Part shown: positions 7,963 to 8,464 of the stretch, piece after piece
Numbering within the stretch: position 1 is the stretch's first letter
Layout: each line of letters starts with the position of its first letter
Assembly (NCBI GenBank): GCA_017511585.1
Contig: JAFWJI010000081.1
Coordinates: forward strand, 1-8,464
Direction: 5' to 3'
DNA: 8,464 nt
Origin: Mycoplasmataceae bacterium
Lineage (GTDB): Bacteria > Bacillota_I > Bacilli_A > Mycoplasmatales > Metamycoplasmataceae
Made by a program: the position numbers and the translations under genes
Notes under the pieces: generated by a model
The model's database searches: none
What the model was told of the DNA's origin: nothing
What the model saw: only the letters and a program-made list of their open reading frames with translations

Positions 7963-7991
7963 ATTATACTCAAAATATCAAATGATTTAAT
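7963..7991 (-). promoter_or_regulatory. Candidate promoter of the rimP-nusA-infB operon
   Basis: A perfect TATAAT -10 hexamer reads 7968 to 7963 on the minus strand, and a poor -35 candidate (TTAAAT, 7990 to 7985) lies 16 bases upstream. Mycoplasma promoters often depend mainly on the -10 box. The transcript would start near 7956 and carry the hairpin in a leader of about 84 bases before rimP. The call rests on sequence match only. Confidence 0.45.
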
Positions 7992-8035
7992 TAATTTAAA
8001 TTTTATATTTAAATAAAAAATTAAACAAATAAATT

Positions 8036-8464
8036 TTAAACAACATTATGAAGTTGTTTTCTCATTTCTTTATAATGTCCAGATAAATAGTAATAAGTAT
8101 ATGGCAAGAAAAAAGAACCAGATATTCAATTACCTAAAGTTGCAGGTAAAAGATTCATTAAAGATAAACGGAATGCAAAATCACCAATATTTACTCAAGA
8201 TTTAATTTCTTTAAAATTCTTAATTGAAGCAATATCTAAATTTTTAAAATGGCTGCTATTAACTGCATAATTAAGTCCTAATAAAAGAGTTTCTTGTTCA
8301 GCTCCATTTATCATATAAAATAATCCCATTGAAAATAAAATACTATTAGCAACAACGTGTTGGAATCCTGATACTGCAAATAATCAAATTGGGAAAAATA
8401 CTAATAACAATTTAGCTGTTGAATGACCAGCTGCTAAAGAACCTCAAATAGAACCAGCAACTAA
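8036..8464 (-). CDS. Formate/nitrite transporter (FNT) family channel, C-terminal part
   Basis: These are the last 142 residues of a membrane channel; its 5' half lies beyond the window edge. FNT proteins are pentameric pores for small monovalent anions such as formate, nitrite, hydrosulfide or lactate. F-P-I-W-L-F-A-V-S-G-F-Q-H-V-V-A-N carries the family's central pore histidine in its G-F-x-H-x-V/I-A-N context, and N-L-L-P-A-T-L-G-N-W-I-S-G matches the second conserved half-helix motif. Hydrophobic segments in between are consistent with the last three transmembrane helices. The protein ends in a short basic cytoplasmic tail. All four tryptophans are TGA. In a fermenting mycoplasma, export of formate or lactate is a reasonable role, but the substrate cannot be read from the sequence. 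A 163-base gap and the leader hairpin separate it from rimP, so it is probably a separate transcription unit. Confidence 0.9.

Noticed and set aside
7994..8014. AT-only inverted repeat (atttaaat, 5-base loop, atttaaat) just after the FNT gene, as a terminator
   Set aside because: The arms contain no G-C pair and atttaaat is itself a palindrome, so such a repeat is expected by chance in this composition and would be very unstable as RNA.
1..8464. Defence system, mobile element, CRISPR array, tRNA or rRNA
   Set aside because: Nearly all of the window is occupied by minus-strand housekeeping genes; I saw no transposase, direct-repeat array, cloverleaf or nuclease/helicase gene that would support one.

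Overview
The window is a very AT-rich stretch of a Mollicutes (Mycoplasma-type) chromosome read with genetic code 4. Every gene lies on the minus strand. Eighteen in-frame TGA codons fall where tryptophan is expected, for example the His-Cys-Trp-Leu-Thr-Tyr-Thr-Asn motif of MnmG and the Phe-Pro-Ile-Trp motif of the FNT channel. I found no TGG tryptophan codon in any gene. Under the standard code mnmG, infB and nusA would each look broken into pieces and rbfA and ybjQ would be missed. Under code 4 they are all intact. The species cannot be fixed from the sequence alone; the gene content fits a reduced, host-associated mycoplasma.

Layout in the direction of transcription, from high to low coordinates. 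(1) 8036-8464: the C-terminal half of a formate/nitrite transporter (FNT) family channel, cut by the window edge. (2) 7873-8035: a 163-base AT-rich intergenic region with two possible -10 boxes and a perfect 10-bp hairpin; this is the likely promoter and leader of the operon that follows. (3) 7872 down to 3214: the transcription/translation core, rimP - nusA - ylxR(rnpM) - infB - ybjQ-like - rbfA. It resembles the Bacillus nusA-infB operon, but ylxQ is absent and a short YbjQ-like gene sits between infB and rbfA. (4) 3221 down to 1386: mnmG, the FAD enzyme of tRNA wobble-uridine modification. (5) 1386 down to 20: three small genes, a zinc-ribbon/coiled-coil protein of unknown function, a YrzB-like DUF1292 protein, and a membrane-anchored protein with a methyltransferase-like but degenerate domain. 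A perfect inverted repeat at 1-23 overlaps the last stop codon and is the probable end of the operon.

The ten genes from rimP to the last one overlap or are separated by at most 17 bases, so they are probably one transcription unit. Most have known roles in ribosome maturation (RimP, RbfA), transcription elongation and termination (NusA), RNase P modulation (YlxR/RnpM), initiation (IF2) and tRNA modification (MnmG). The three distal genes are the least understood part. I see no mobile element, CRISPR array, tRNA, rRNA or recognisable defence system. The most interesting leads are the hairpin in the rimP-nusA leader, the long acidic NusA tail, the unknown zinc-ribbon protein and the membrane-anchored methyltransferase-like protein.
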